Source: Chloroflexota bacterium (GTDB lineage Bacteria > Chloroflexota > UBA6077 > SHYK01). Taken from it: a stretch of DNA of 64,000 bases. The DNA is taken from contig DASRDP010000086.1 in assembly GCA_035652535.1 (NCBI GenBank), positions 21,199 through 85,198 on the forward strand. Direction: 5' to 3'. Positions 1-8,411 of this stretch are shown one piece after another. Every line of letters starts with the position of its first letter. The stretch's first letter is position 1. The translations under genes were made by a program, and so were the position numbers. The notes beneath the pieces are model-generated. The model worked only from the letters and a program-made list of their open reading frames with translations. It searched no databases and was not told the origin of the DNA.

Positions 1-5
1 GCTCG

Positions 6-1289
6 TTACTCTCGCTGCTCAGCATAGGACCGCTCCTTTACGTCGCCCGATACACCGTCGGATCGGTCGAGCACGTCACCCACGAGCTGGCCCCGCGCCA
101 GGCGCACGGCGATGCGCTCGCCCAGGGAGACCTGATCCGCGCCGGTCACGATACTCCCATCGATCGTACGGCTGCAGACCGCGTACCCGCGCGCCAGCGT
201 CGTTTCCGGACTCAAGGCCGCGAGCTGCGACCGGCTCATCTCCACCCGCGAGCGCGCAAGCCCGGCGACCGCGCGGATCGCGCGCTTGCCGCGCGATCCC
301 AGGTCATCCAGCGCCCGCCGGTAGTCGCCGATCGTGCGAGCGGGCGAATGCCGATCGAGCTGCTGCTCCGCCGCCTGCACCTGCATTCGCGCCACCCCGA
401 GCATTCGGTGCAGGGCGGCGGACCCTCGCTCGATCGTGCGCCGCGTCTCCTCGCAGAGCTGAGCGGCATCGGGCACCACCATCTCAGCCGCGGCGGATGG
501 CGTGGGGGCGCGCAGGTCGGCGACGAGGTCGGCGATGGTCACGTCCACTTCGTGGCCGATGGCCGACACGATCGGAACGGCCGAGGCGAAGATCGCTCGC
601 GCGACTCGCTCGTCGTTGAACACGGCAAGCTCCTCGGCCGCGCCACCGCCCCGGGCCAGAATGATGAGATCGAGCGGCCGTCGATCCGCGTGGAAGGCGT
701 TCAATCGATCGAGCGCCGCCACGATCTGGCGGGGCGCATCCTCTCCCTGGACGCCGGCCGGCGCAAAGATCAGCTCCACGCAGCGGTAGCGCCGATTCAG
801 AACGTTCAGAATGTCATGGAGCACGGCCCCCGATTCCGAGGTGACAATCCCGATGCGCCGCGGCATTCGGGGGATGGGCCGCTTCCGCTGGCTCGCAAAC
901 AGGCCCTCCTGTTCGAGCCGGCGCCGCAGCAGCTCGAACTCGGCGTGCAGGCGCCCCGCGTCTCCCGGCAACACGACGTCGGCCACGAGCTGAAACGTGG
1001 AACGCTGATCATAGATGCTCACCGAACCGTGGATGAGGGCCTCGAAGCCCGCGACGAGCGGAAGCGTCTGCCTCCGGAGGGCAGATCGAAACATCACCGC
1101 GGAGATGCGCGACCGCTCGTCCCGCACGGTGAAATAGGCGTGGCCGACCGTCGAACGCGTCACGTCCGCGATCTCACCGGTCACCCAGACGTCGCTGAGA
1201 ACGGGATCGTTGGCGAACAGATCCCGAATGTAGGCGACCAGCTCTTCGATCCGGAAGAAGTGGGCGCCAATGGGCGCCGGACTAGCCAT
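6..1289 (-). CDS. xseA: Exodeoxyribonuclease VII large subunit
   Basis: This is the catalytic large subunit of exonuclease VII, which degrades single-stranded DNA in repair and recombination in the cytoplasm. The 427 residues match the family length. An N-terminal OB-fold (about residues 10-110) precedes the catalytic domain, with the signatures LIILARGGG near residue 210 and IGHEVDVTIADLVAD near 245, followed by the TPSAAAE segment and a heptad-rich helical tail. The ATG start fits the family N-terminus. The stop lies at the window edge, so a partner xseB, normally just downstream on this strand, would be outside the window. It is the last visible gene of the minus-strand run that begins at dprA. 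Confidence 0.96.
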   Translation of the reverse strand: MASPAPIGAHFFRIEELVAYIRDLFANDPVLSDVWVTGEIADVTRSTVGHAYFTVRDERSRISAVMFRSALRRQTLPLVAGFEALIHGSVSIYDQRSTFQLVADVVLPGDAGRLHAEFELLRRRLEQEGLFASQRKRPIPRMPRRIGIVTSESGAVLHDILNVLNRRYRCVELIFAPAGVQGEDAPRQIVAALDRLNAFHADRRPLDLIILARGGGAAEELAVFNDERVARAIFASAVPIVSAIGHEVDVTIADLVADLRAPTPSAAAEMVVPDAAQLCEETRRTIERGSAALHRMLGVARMQVQAAEQQLDRHSPARTIGDYRRALDDLGSRGKRAIRAVAGLARSRVEMSRSQLAALSPETTLARGYAVCSRTIDGSIVTGADQVSLGERIAVRLARGQLVGDVLDRSDGVSGDVKERSYAEQRE

Positions 1290-1310
1290 CGACGTCCACC
1301 AACTGCGCCG

Positions 1311-1766
1311 TCATCCCCCGGTCGCCTCGCCCGCGCTCCGCCGCATCACGGCGAGCGGTTGTCCGTACTCGACCGGTGTCCCGTCCTTCACCAATATCTC
1401 GGCGACGAGGCCGTCGCACGGCGCGACGACGCTGTTCTGAATCCCGAGCGTCTCGACGTGGGCGATGGCCTGGCCGGCGCTGACCGGCTCGCCCACATTC
1501 GGGAACGACGGGGGAGGTTGGCGATGAAAGACACCGACGAAGGGCGAGGTCACGACGACCGGCCCGTCCGACGACGCATGGACCACGGCCGGACGCGCCT
1601 GGTCCGCCTCGACGGCCGGCTCTCGGCTCACCCGAACCGACCCACCATCCCACTCGACCTCGATGTCCGTGATTCGGGTTCCACGCACCAGCTCCAGCAG
1701 GCGGCGGACGGCCACGTCGGCGGTCGCTGCCGATGCGCGGTCGGGTTTGGCGCCGGTCCGCTCCAC
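1311..1766 (-). CDS. BCCP-like biotinyl/lipoyl-domain protein lacking the biotinylation lysine
   Basis: The 151-residue protein has the layout of the biotin carboxyl carrier protein of acetyl-CoA carboxylase: an N-terminal helical part, a Pro/Ala-rich linker (about 50-65) and a C-terminal biotinyl/lipoyl barrel (about 70-145) ending with PVEYGQPLAVM. It also sits next to efp, a common place for accB. However, the hairpin that should read EAMKM reads VETLGIQNS, with Gly108 where the biotinylated lysine belongs, so it cannot carry biotin there. No accC lies beside it. It may be a regulatory or structural BCCP paralogue rather than a carrier. The start is GTG with GGAGG five bases upstream. Confidence 0.85.
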   Translation of the reverse strand: MERTGAKPDRASAATADVAVRRLLELVRGTRITDIEVEWDGGSVRVSREPAVEADQARPAVVHASSDGPVVVTSPFVGVFHRQPPPSFPNVGEPVSAGQAIAHVETLGIQNSVVAPCDGLVAEILVKDGTPVEYGQPLAVMRRSAGEATGG

Positions 1767-1781
1767 TGAATCCTCCGGACG

Positions 1782-2345
1782 TTAGGAGGTTACCCGTTCG
1801 ATGTAGGTCCCGCTCCTCGTATCGACGCGGATCATCTCGCCAGTATTGACGAACAGCGGAACGTTGACCACGAGCCCCGTCTCCAGGGTGGCCGGCTTGG
1901 TGCCGCCGGACGCCGTGTCTCCTCGGAAGCCCGGCTCGGTCTCGGTGACCTGCAGGTCGACGGTGATAGGAAGCTCGACCCCAATTGGTTCGTCGTCGTA
2001 CATGAGGATCTCCAGCTCGAGCCCGTCTTTCAAGTAGTTCACGGCATCCCCGAGGATCGCGCTCCCGAGGGTGAGCTGGTCGAACGTCTCCTGATCCATG
2101 AACACGTAGTTGGGCGGATCTTCATAGAGAAACTGCACCGTTCGATGATCGAGGCGCACGCGCGGCCATTTTTCCCCCGCCTGCACGGTTCGATCGATGA
2201 GGGCTCCGGTGCGGACGTTGCGCAGCTTCATGCGAACCTGGGCGCTTCCGCGCCCGATCTTCAGGTGCTGATAGTCGAGAACCTGGAACAGCTGCTTATC
2301 CATCTCGATGACAACGCCCTTGCGGAGATCACCTGTCGAGATCAA
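1782..2345 (-). CDS. efp: Translation elongation factor P
   Basis: EF-P relieves ribosome stalling at polyproline stretches. The 187-residue protein has the normal three-barrel length: a KOW-like domain I (about 1-65), the central OB domain (about 68-128) and a C-terminal OB domain that includes the segment TASGGTKPATLETG. The domain I loop tip reads LKIGRGSA, placing Arg32 where many EF-Ps have a modified lysine. The start is TTG, preceded by GGAGG at six bases, and overlaps the end of the upstream peptidase gene by 17 bases, which suggests translational coupling. Confidence 0.95.
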   Translation of the reverse strand: MISTGDLRKGVVIEMDKQLFQVLDYQHLKIGRGSAQVRMKLRNVRTGALIDRTVQAGEKWPRVRLDHRTVQFLYEDPPNYVFMDQETFDQLTLGSAILGDAVNYLKDGLELEILMYDDEPIGVELPITVDLQVTETEPGFRGDTASGGTKPATLETGLVVNVPLFVNTGEMIRVDTRSGTYIERVTS

Positions 2346-3486
2346 GCAGTACCTCCGAGAGTTGAAGCTTCTTCGGCGACCGGGTCAGAACCTCCGCGCC
2401 GCGATCGGTCAGGACGACGAGGTCTTCGATGCGAACGCCCCCGAGCCCCGGGAGATACACGCCTGGCTCGATGCTGAATACCATCCCAGGCTGGAGGGGC
2501 ATATCGCCGCGGGTACGCGAGATCCATGGCGGCTCGTGGATCTCCAGTCCGATCCCGTGTCCGAGCCCATGGACGAATTCGTCCCCGTAACCGGCGTCGC
2601 TGATCACACCGCGTGCGACGGCGTCGACCTCGGCGCCGGTCATGCCCGGCTTCACGCGCTCCTCCGCCTCAAGCTGCGCGTCGAGAACGATGCTCCAAAC
2701 CTCGCGCAGCTTGTCGGGCGCCGTCTCGATGCAGAAGGTCCGCGTCATGTCGGAACAGTATCCCCCAAGCCTCGCGCCAATGTCGAAGAGCACCAGCTCG
2801 TCCGGGCGAATCGTTCGATCGGATGGGACCGCGTGCGGGATCGCCGTGTTCGGGCCGGAGACCGTGATCGGGTCGAACGATACGTCTTCCGCCCCATGCG
2901 TGCGGTAATAGCTCTCGATCTCCCACGCCAGGTCGCGCTCGCGCCTACCCGCCGCGACGTTGCGGATGACGTGCGCAAAGGCCGCGTCGTTCAGCGCGAT
3001 CGACGCGCGCAGCGCCGCCAGCTCGTCGTCGTCCTTCAGCACGCGCAGCGAATCGACCAGGTCCGGGGCTGGCACGAGATCGGCGATACCGTCGAGCGCC
3101 GAGACGAACGCCTGCCACACCGCGTACGTGAGGTGACCGGACTCGAACCCGACGCGCGGCCCGGTGGGCCTGGCGGACGGCAGCGCCTCTCGGGCGACCT
3201 GCCGGAGCGCGTCCCGCGCAGTTGCGCCGGCCCCAAACACGACGGTCGTGAACGCGGGCGCCTCGGCCTCGGCGAGGGCGGATGTGCGCGGATCGGTGAG
3301 GAGATACTGCCGGGTGTCCGTGATGAACAGATAGCCGGCCGATTCGCGCGGCGGGAGGTCCGTTGCCGAATACCCACTCAGGTACCGCCGCGACTCCGGC
3401 TGCGATACCACGATGCCGTCCAGCTCGGCGCTGGCCAGCGCATCCCGAAGCCGCGTCAAACGCCCAGGATTGCCCGCCACCGTCAC
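2329..3486 (-). CDS. pepQ: M24 family Xaa-Pro peptidase
   Basis: This is a pita-bread metallopeptidase that removes N-terminal residues preceding proline or cleaves Xaa-Pro dipeptides. The 385 residues consist of a creatinase N-terminal domain (about 5-140) and the M24 catalytic domain (about 150-375). The metal-binding signatures are visible: FDIGARLGGYCSDMTRTF, HGLGHGIGLEIHEPP, and the late glutamates in SIEPGVYLPG and GVRIEDLVVL. It begins at a GTG that overlaps the topA stop (GTGA), so the two are probably coupled. The pepQ and pepP subfamilies cannot be separated from the sequence alone. Confidence 0.93.
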   Translation of the reverse strand: MTVAGNPGRLTRLRDALASAELDGIVVSQPESRRYLSGYSATDLPPRESAGYLFITDTRQYLLTDPRTSALAEAEAPAFTTVVFGAGATARDALRQVAREALPSARPTGPRVGFESGHLTYAVWQAFVSALDGIADLVPAPDLVDSLRVLKDDDELAALRASIALNDAAFAHVIRNVAAGRRERDLAWEIESYYRTHGAEDVSFDPITVSGPNTAIPHAVPSDRTIRPDELVLFDIGARLGGYCSDMTRTFCIETAPDKLREVWSIVLDAQLEAEERVKPGMTGAEVDAVARGVISDAGYGDEFVHGLGHGIGLEIHEPPWISRTRGDMPLQPGMVFSIEPGVYLPGLGGVRIEDLVVLTDRGAEVLTRSPKKLQLSEVLLDLDR

Positions 3487-5645
3487 TGTCCGACAGCCGC
3501 CGTCAGCCCGGACTCATCCCCATCGCGCCCTGCTTCCGGCGATGGCATCACCGTGCCACAGACGGTGCATTTGGCGCGATTGCGTCCCGCTTCGACGAGC
3601 AAACCACCGCAGGTCGGGCACGGTGCGCGCAATGGCCGGGACCACGAGGTCCATTCGCACTCCGGGTACCGCGAGCAGCCGTAGAAGACGCGGCGCTTGC
3701 GGGTGCGGCGCTCCACGATCTCGGACTCGCACTCCGGGCAGGGGACGCCGATCTTCACCAGGAACGGCTTGGCGTTTCGACAGGCCGGAAAGCCCGGGCA
3801 GGCGATGAACTTCCCGAACCGACCGAGCTTCACCACCATTTGTCGGCCGCATTTTTCGCAGACCTCGTCGGCCAGCTCCACCGGCGGCGTTACCCGCTCC
3901 ATCTCCTGCTCGGCGGCGGCGAGGGTGGCCGAGAAGGGCCCATAAAACTCGCGCAGCACGGGCACCCGGTTGCGCCGGCCCTGCGCGATGTCGTCCAGCC
4001 GCTCCTCCATATTGGCGGTGAAGTCAACGTCCACAACCTCAGGGAAGTGCTCCACCAGCAGGTCGTTCACCAGCATGCCCAGCTCGGTCGGCTCGAGCCG
4101 CCGATCGACCCGCATGACGTACCCGCGATCCTGAAGGGTGGAGAGGATCGGCGCGTACGTGCTCGGACGCCCAATGCCGCGCTCCTCAAGCGCCTTCACG
4201 AGGCTCGCCTCCGTGTAGCGCGGGGGCGGCTGGGTGAAGTGCTGCTCCGGCTTCAGGTCGACCAGGTCGAGCGCTTCGCCCTGATCAAGGGGGGGAAGCG
4301 GTTTTCGGTCTTCGTCGAGCGCCACTGCGTCCTCATCGCGTGTCTCGGTGTAGAGCGACAGGAACCCAGCGAACAGGACGACGGATCCCGACGCTCGGAA
4401 GCGGTAGCGATTCGATGACCCTTCGCGACTCGCGAGGACTTCGACGGTCGTGATCTCAATGCGCGCCGAGGCCATCTGCGTGGCGATGAAGCGCTTCCAG
4501 ATCAGCTCGTACAGGCGCGCCTGGTCGCGGCTCAGAAACTGACGGACGTCGTCCGGCGTGCGATAGGCGGACGTCGGACGGATCGCTTCGTGCGCTTCCT
4601 GAGCGAGGCGGCTGCGGGTTTGATAGGTCCGAGGGGTCTCGCTCACCATCTCGCGCCCGTGGCGCTCCTCGATGTATTGTCGAGCCTCCACGATGGCGCT
4701 TTGCGCGACGTTCGTCGAGTCGGTGCGCATGTAGGTGATCAGCCCGACGCCCTCACCATCGGCGAGGTCGATCCCCTCATAGAGCTGCTGCGCGACCATC
4801 ATGGTCCGCTTCGCCGTGAATCCCAGCTTCCGGCTGGCTTCCTGCTGGAGGGTGCTGGTGGTGAAGGGCGCGGGCGGATTGCGCTGCTGCTCCCGTCGCC
4901 GGATCGCGTCGACGACGTAGCCGGCGCCTTCGAGATCGCGGACGATGGCCGACGCGGACTGTTCGTCGGGCATCTCGGCCTTCTGCCCGTTCACTTCGAT
5001 GAGGCCCGCGACGAACGAGCGCGGCTGGCCGCGGCGCGTTGCGGCGCGTTTGGCCAGCTCGGCGTCGATGGACCAGTACTCGACCGGCTCGAAGGCGGCG
5101 ATCTCTCGCTCGCGCTCGACGGTCATCCGCAGCGCGGCCGACTGCACGCGCCCGGCCGAGAGCCCTCGTCTCACCTTCTTCCACAGCAGGGGGCTGATCT
5201 GGTAGCCGACCAGACGGTCCAGGATGCGGCGGGCCTGCTGGGCGTCCACGCGCTTCGCGTCGATGGCGCGTGGATTGGCCATCGCCGCCAGCACGGCGTT
5301 CTTGGTGATCTCGTGGAACTCGACCCGACGCACGGGGCGATCACCGGGATCGATCGTCTCGACCAGGTGCCACGCGATCGCCTCGCCCTCCCGGTCGGGG
5401 TCCGTCGCCACAAAGATCTCGTCGGCGCGCTGAGCCTCGCTCCGCAGCTCCTTCACCGTTTTCGACTTCTCGCGTGGAATCAGGTACTGGGGCTGAAAGT
5501 CCCTGTCCAAGTCCACGCCCAGCTTGCTCTTGGGCAGATCTCTAACGTGCCCGAGCGAAGCGAGCACGTGATAATCGCGCCCAAGGTACTTTCCGATGGT
5601 TTTCGCTTTCGTGGGAGATTCCACGATAACGAGCTTATTACTCAC
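3483..5645 (-). CDS. topA: DNA topoisomerase I (type IA)
   Basis: This enzyme relaxes negative supercoils through a transient 5'-phosphotyrosine link. The 720-residue protein has an N-terminal Toprim domain (KLVIVESPTKAKTIGKYLG, then DPDREGEAIAWHL near residue 80), the type IA core with the active-site segment GLITYMRTDSTN near residue 305, and three C-terminal zinc ribbons built from CxxC pairs (CEKC/CPGFPAC, CPEC/CSRYPEC, CPTC/CTVC). It starts at GTG, overlapping the dprA stop, and its own stop overlaps the pepQ start, so dprA, topA and pepQ form a translationally linked chain. Confidence 0.97.
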   Translation of the reverse strand: MSNKLVIVESPTKAKTIGKYLGRDYHVLASLGHVRDLPKSKLGVDLDRDFQPQYLIPREKSKTVKELRSEAQRADEIFVATDPDREGEAIAWHLVETIDPGDRPVRRVEFHEITKNAVLAAMANPRAIDAKRVDAQQARRILDRLVGYQISPLLWKKVRRGLSAGRVQSAALRMTVEREREIAAFEPVEYWSIDAELAKRAATRRGQPRSFVAGLIEVNGQKAEMPDEQSASAIVRDLEGAGYVVDAIRRREQQRNPPAPFTTSTLQQEASRKLGFTAKRTMMVAQQLYEGIDLADGEGVGLITYMRTDSTNVAQSAIVEARQYIEERHGREMVSETPRTYQTRSRLAQEAHEAIRPTSAYRTPDDVRQFLSRDQARLYELIWKRFIATQMASARIEITTVEVLASREGSSNRYRFRASGSVVLFAGFLSLYTETRDEDAVALDEDRKPLPPLDQGEALDLVDLKPEQHFTQPPPRYTEASLVKALEERGIGRPSTYAPILSTLQDRGYVMRVDRRLEPTELGMLVNDLLVEHFPEVVDVDFTANMEERLDDIAQGRRNRVPVLREFYGPFSATLAAAEQEMERVTPPVELADEVCEKCGRQMVVKLGRFGKFIACPGFPACRNAKPFLVKIGVPCPECESEIVERRTRKRRVFYGCSRYPECEWTSWSRPLRAPCPTCGGLLVEAGRNRAKCTVCGTVMPSPEAGRDGDESGLTAAVGQ

Positions 5646-6754
5646 GAACGAATGCCTCTCACGTAATTCATTCCGCCACTCTGCTGGACGACGCCCTTCA
5701 GCTCCATCATCGCAAGCGCGGCGCTTACGGTCGACATGGGAAGAGCGACCATCTGCGCGATTTCATCGATGTGGAGGGGCTCGGTGCTCAGGACGCCGAG
5801 CAGCCGCTGCTCGGTATCGTCCAGCGGAAGGATGTCCTGCGCCGATAACTGCCGCGGCGCGCGGCTGGGATGAAGCTCTGCGAGCACGTCGCCGACGCGC
5901 GTCACCGGCGCGGCGCCGTCCCGGATCAATCCATTAGTTCCCTCACTGGCCGGGCTGAATATACTGCCCGGCACAGCATAAACGTCGCGTCCCTGTTCCG
6001 CCGCGAAGGCCGCCGTGATCAGCGCGCCACTGCGCGCCCCCGCCTCGACTACAAGCGTACCAGACGTCAATCCTGAGATCAGCCGGTTGCGCCGCGGGAA
6101 GTTGACGGCGTCGGGCTTCGTGCCCAGCGGGAACTCGGTCACCAGAGCCCCGTGCTGGGCGATCTGTTTCGCGAGCGGCGAGTGCTGAGACGGATAGGTC
6201 CGGTCGAGTCCATGACCGAGGACCGCGACCGTTCGCCCGCCCGCGGCGAGGGCGCCGCGATGCGCCGCGGCGTCGATCCCGAGGGCGAGGCCACTCACGA
6301 TGGTCACGCCCGCCGCGGCAAGGTCCCCGCTGAGGCGCTCGGCAGCCATCTTCCCGTAAGACGTCGCGGTCCGCGTGCCCACGACGGCGATGGCGGGGTG
6401 CTCCGGCGGATCCAGCTCGCCCTGGACGTAGAGGACCGGCGGTGGATCATAGATCCTCCCCAGGAGCGCGGGGTACTCCGGGTCGATGCTGCGGATCGCA
6501 CGGGCGCCCGCGCGCGCGAGGTTCTCGACCTCGCGGGTCGGATCGACGCGTTGACGCGCCGCCGCGAGCGACTTCACGGTCCGACGATCGAGGCCAGCCT
6601 CTCCCAGGATCGCCTCGCTGGCGTCCCAAACGCGGCTCGCCGACCCGAAGGCCCGCAGCAGCAGGTCGAAGCGGCGAGGACCGATCCGTCCGACCCGCGT
6701 CAGGGCGATCCAGTACCCGATCTCGGGATCGAGGGCGCTGAAAAACTGGCTCAT
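5642..6754 (-). CDS. dprA: DNA-processing protein A
   Basis: DprA binds single-stranded DNA during natural transformation and loads RecA. The 370-residue protein has an N-terminal helix-hairpin-helix/SAM-like region (about 8-75), the Rossmann-like DprA core (about 85-295) with VVGTRTATSYG, VSGLALGIDAAAHRGAL and VAVLGHGLDRTYP, and a C-terminal winged helix (about 305-365). The start is ATG. It is the first gene of the minus-strand operon and its stop overlaps topA. No other competence gene is seen in the window. Confidence 0.95.
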   Translation of the reverse strand: MSQFFSALDPEIGYWIALTRVGRIGPRRFDLLLRAFGSASRVWDASEAILGEAGLDRRTVKSLAAARQRVDPTREVENLARAGARAIRSIDPEYPALLGRIYDPPPVLYVQGELDPPEHPAIAVVGTRTATSYGKMAAERLSGDLAAAGVTIVSGLALGIDAAAHRGALAAGGRTVAVLGHGLDRTYPSQHSPLAKQIAQHGALVTEFPLGTKPDAVNFPRRNRLISGLTSGTLVVEAGARSGALITAAFAAEQGRDVYAVPGSIFSPASEGTNGLIRDGAAPVTRVGDVLAELHPSRAPRQLSAQDILPLDDTEQRLLGVLSTEPLHIDEIAQMVALPMSTVSAALAMMELKGVVQQSGGMNYVRGIRS

Positions 6755-6809
6755 GGGGCAGCGATTGTAGCAGGAGGGCGTCGATCGCCCCAGTTCGGCG
6801 CGCCGACGT

Positions 6810-7151
6810 TCAGTGTCCGAGCCCCGCGGCCGTGAACGGCCCGATCCCCAATACTTGGTGCACTTCCCATTCGATTAGCTCGAAGCTCGTCTCGCCCGCC
6901 ACGGTATACGGGTCCGACGCGGCCACGCGCTCCGCCTCCTCGCGAGAATCTGCGCGGATGAGGTAGATACCCAGCGAGCGGTCCGGACTCGGCCCGCTCA
7001 TGACGATCTTTCCCTCCTTGTGTTGCCGCTCCATCCACCGCAGGTGCGTGTCGAGACTCGTCTTTCGCTGCTCGCGGGCAACCACTGGTCGCCTCAGTGT
7101 TATGTAAAACACTGCTGCCTCCCCATTTATTTCGTGTGCCCTCATCAGCAT
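6810..7151 (-). CDS. YciI family protein
   Basis: The small 113-residue protein has a YciI-like ferredoxin-fold: a beta strand AVFYITLRR, a helix with HLRWMERQHKEGK, then IVMSGPSPDRSLGIYLIRA and the closing ASDPYTVAGETSFELIEWEV. Family members are cytoplasmic and poorly characterised; some are distant dehalogenase-like or muconolactone isomerase-like proteins. A second in-frame ATG two codons downstream (7145) is an alternative start. It reads on the dprA strand but about 55 bases upstream of it, so it may be transcribed separately. Confidence 0.85.
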   Translation of the reverse strand: MLMRAHEINGEAAVFYITLRRPVVAREQRKTSLDTHLRWMERQHKEGKIVMSGPSPDRSLGIYLIRADSREEAERVAASDPYTVAGETSFELIEWEVHQVLGIGPFTAAGLGH

Positions 7152-7376
7152 TCTAGGCCAGTCGGTCGGGAAGGGGCAGATCTTGTCACAGCGTGCTCAT
7201 GTGCAGACCCGGTGGCTTCGGGAACTCGCTCATCGAGCGGGAATGGGCGGCCAGCAGCCGGGAGCGAGCCTCGTTGGATGGCGACCGCCGCCGTGCCCAC
7301 TGACTCAGATGGACAAACGGGCACCGGAGTACGACGGTACGGGATCTGTGTTGGGTGGCCGCGCGCGGGGGGAGCG

Positions 7377-7604
7377 CTACCCAGCCTCGCCCCGGCAGAC
7401 GTCGCAGTCGCACCCGCAAGGCGGGGTGCCGGCCGGCTGAAGGCTCGCGCGCGCCCATTCCACGACGATGGTCCCGGCGAGATCGACGGGCAGCCCGCCC
7501 TCGACCATTGCGGCGTAGAACTTCGCGATTACGCCCGCACGGCGAATCATCTCCGCAGCGATCTGGTCATTCTCGGAGATGGAGCTGAGGTCAAAGGTGT
7601 CCAC
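7377..7604 (-). CDS. Small hypothetical protein with a C-terminal cysteine cluster
   Basis: The open frame extends upstream to 7694, but a GTG at 7604 has a GGAGG five bases upstream and gives a compact 75-residue protein, so I chose it. It is an acidic helical protein (SENDQIAAEMIRRAGVIAKF) ending with PPCGCDCDVCRGEAG; four closely spaced cysteines could bind a metal. I do not recognise the family. It stands alone between the YciI-like gene and a divergent receiver gene. Confidence 0.5.
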   Translation of the reverse strand: MDTFDLSSISENDQIAAEMIRRAGVIAKFYAAMVEGGLPVDLAGTIVVEWARASLQPAGTPPCGCDCDVCRGEAG

Positions 7605-7769
7605 GTCATCCTCCCGCGTTCCCTCGCCGCACGAAACCGAAGGCGAGAGTCGGAGCCGACCGTTTGCCCTGCATTCGACATGTGGTGCAGACAACCGGTG
7701 CTAGCTGTCGCTTCCTGGAACAATCCAGGCGCTCGTCAGCACGATTGTACATGATCCGCCAAACGTGAT

Positions 7770-7792
7770 CGCCGGTCGGCGACTGACCGGCG
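7770..7792. other. Perfect 8-bp inverted repeat upstream of the pseudo-receiver gene
   Basis: The arms CGCCGGTC and GACCGGCG flank a 7-base loop. No T-tract follows, so this is not a typical intrinsic terminator. It lies between two divergent genes, about 90 bases before the receiver start, and could be an operator or an RNA structure. Confidence 0.35.
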
Positions 7793-7879
7793 AGCCATCC
7801 GGTATGCTTCGCTGTATACGATCCCAGTCCTCGTCCCGATCGTCCCACTCTGGGCCGAAATTCCTTGGAGGCGCTCCAG

Positions 7880-8362
7880 GTGCGTGAACCGGCCAACCCG
7901 GTTTCCTACCGATCGCACGACGGCCAGCAAGCCCGTGATGTTGAGCCGGACCGGCGGCGGCGCATTGTGCTGTGCGACGCAGACGAGGTATCAACTCGAC
8001 TCCTCTCGTCAATTCTGGCTCCCCGCGCGTTCGACATCGTTCTGTGTCGAACGGCCATGGAGGCCGAGGCGGCGGTTGACGACCATGAGCCAGAGCTGGT
8101 CATCACGGCGATCTTGCTTCCCGACGAGGACGGGCTCGCCCTGACGCGACGGCTGCGTGCCTCTCACCCGGCGCTGCCGATCCTCGTGGTGAGCGCACTG
8201 CACGCGAGAAACCACGCCCTGCAGGCGGGAGCCAATGCGTTTCTGAGCAAGCCCGCGGCCGTCTCCGACCTGGTGGCGCTCGCTCTGAAGCTCACAACGC
8301 GCCGAGACACGGCGAGTGTCGAATCCACAAGCGCGAGACACGCCAAACCAGGTGCGGAATAA
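7880..8362 (+). CDS. Response-regulator receiver domain protein lacking the phospho-acceptor aspartate
   Basis: This is a stand-alone receiver of about 160 residues with no output domain. The acidic pocket (LCDADE, near residue 35) and the conserved lysine (LSKPAA, near 118) are present. The strand that should end in the phosphorylated aspartate reads VITAILLPDEDG, with Ala77 at that position, so normal phosphorylation looks impossible. The frame is open from a TTG at 7865, but the GTG at 7880 has GGAGG eight bases upstream and is preferred. It is followed 50 bases later by an MFS gene on the same strand. Confidence 0.85.
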   Translation: MREPANPVSYRSHDGQQARDVEPDRRRRIVLCDADEVSTRLLSSILAPRAFDIVLCRTAMEAEAAVDDHEPELVITAILLPDEDGLALTRRLRASHPALPILVVSALHARNHALQAGANAFLSKPAAVSDLVALALKLTTRRDTASVESTSARHAKPGAE

Positions 8363-8411
8363 CCGTTCACCGCATCACCCCACACATGATGGCAAGCGGA
8401 AGGAATAGAGC

